Below, piece by piece: positions 63,825-64,000 of a stretch of 64,000 nt of DNA (the first letter of the stretch is position 1; each line of letters opens with the position of its first letter). The stretch covers positions 62,001 to 126,000 of the forward strand of contig HF999522.1 in the NCBI GenBank assembly GCA_000434015.1, given 5' to 3'. A model generated the notes under the pieces. That model worked only from the letters and a program-made list of their open reading frames with translations. It had not been told where the DNA came from and searched no databases. The position numbers and the translations under genes were made by a program. Source of the DNA: Clostridium sp. CAG:571. Lineage in GTDB: Bacteria; Bacillota; Clostridia; TANB77; CAG-508.

Positions 63825-64000
63825 ATGAAAAACATAAAATTAGAACAAATGGAAGAATTGGATGCCAAAATTGAAAAAATAAATTATGATTTATCAGGAT
63901 TAGAATCAAGAAAAAAAGAAATGGAAAATAGTAAATTTGATAAACAACAAAACATAGAAAAATTAGAAGAAGAAAAAAGAGCAATATTAGCCAAAACAGA
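63825..64000 (+). CDS. 5' part of a coiled-coil protein running off the window
   Basis: ATG at 63825 behind AAAGGA. The visible 58 residues (KNIKLEQMEELDAKIEKINY onward) are charged heptad-like coiled coil. The gene continues past the window, so the conjugative element is not complete here. Confidence 0.55.
   Translation, partial: MKNIKLEQMEELDAKIEKINYDLSGLESRKKEMENSKFDKQQNIEKLEEEKRAILAKT

Overview
The window is very AT-rich DNA from a Gram-positive, probably spore-forming, Clostridia-like bacterium. Support comes from strong GGAGG ribosome-binding sites, AGA as the main arginine codon, the low-GC Firmicutes capsule regulators CpsB/C/D, a SASP-H-like spore protein, an ABC-F protein, L-lactate dehydrogenase and a Gram-positive conjugative element with sortase and LPxTG protein. 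I cannot name the species.

The most striking feature is a recoding signal. In twelve places, in eight genes, a reading frame breaks at an in-frame CGG triplet followed by A or T. In every case skipping the C restores the frame and puts a GGA or GGT glycine codon exactly where the protein family or internal repeats call for glycine or tolerate it. The genes are mutS (two sites), virD4 (three), virB4, a virB6-like gene, a membrane-protein gene of the transfer operon, a sortase gene, an HTH-repeat gene (two) and a TIM44-like gene. I found no in-frame CGG that must be read as arginine in any gene of native composition. The exception is one dockerin gene of clearly foreign composition with three. 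The simplest reading is that CGG is not a normal arginine codon here and that CGG-N triggers a +1 frameshift, or is read as a four-base codon, giving glycine.

Layout. 1-4.6 kb: tail of a surface-polysaccharide locus, with one intact flippase, then decayed flippase, wecB and PD-(D/E)XK transposase remnants whose breaks are not at CGG. 4.6-13.8 kb: YqeG phosphatase, ABC-F ATPase, two tandem dockerin/SH3 secreted proteins of higher GC, an alpha-amylase and two TIM44-like zinc-ribbon proteins. 13.9-20.4 kb: polysaccharide chain-length and tyrosine-kinase regulators (a CpsC-CpsD fusion, then separate CpsC, CpsD and the CpsB phosphatase) and glmM. 20.4-45.5 kb: mostly housekeeping genes (metG, thymidylate kinase, ldh, miaB, mutS, nucleoside kinase, P-type ATPase under a Mn2+-type riboswitch, RlmD-like methyltransferase, metK), with a REP-associated transposase and its cognate repeats. 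45.5-64 kb: an integrative conjugative element, open at the right edge, with ArdA antirestriction, an oriT with an IncP-type nic sequence, MobC-like and MobP-type relaxase, a VirD4/VirB2/VirB6/PrgI/VirB4 type IV secretion system, orphan DNA methyltransferase, M23 hydrolase, sortase and a Cna-B/thioester surface protein.

The VirD4, VirB6-like, VirB4 and sortase proteins of the conjugative element can only be made full length through CGG frameshifts. The element therefore looks adapted to, and perhaps confined to, hosts with the same decoding rule. Two genes of its transfer operon also appear to start at ATC and ATA.
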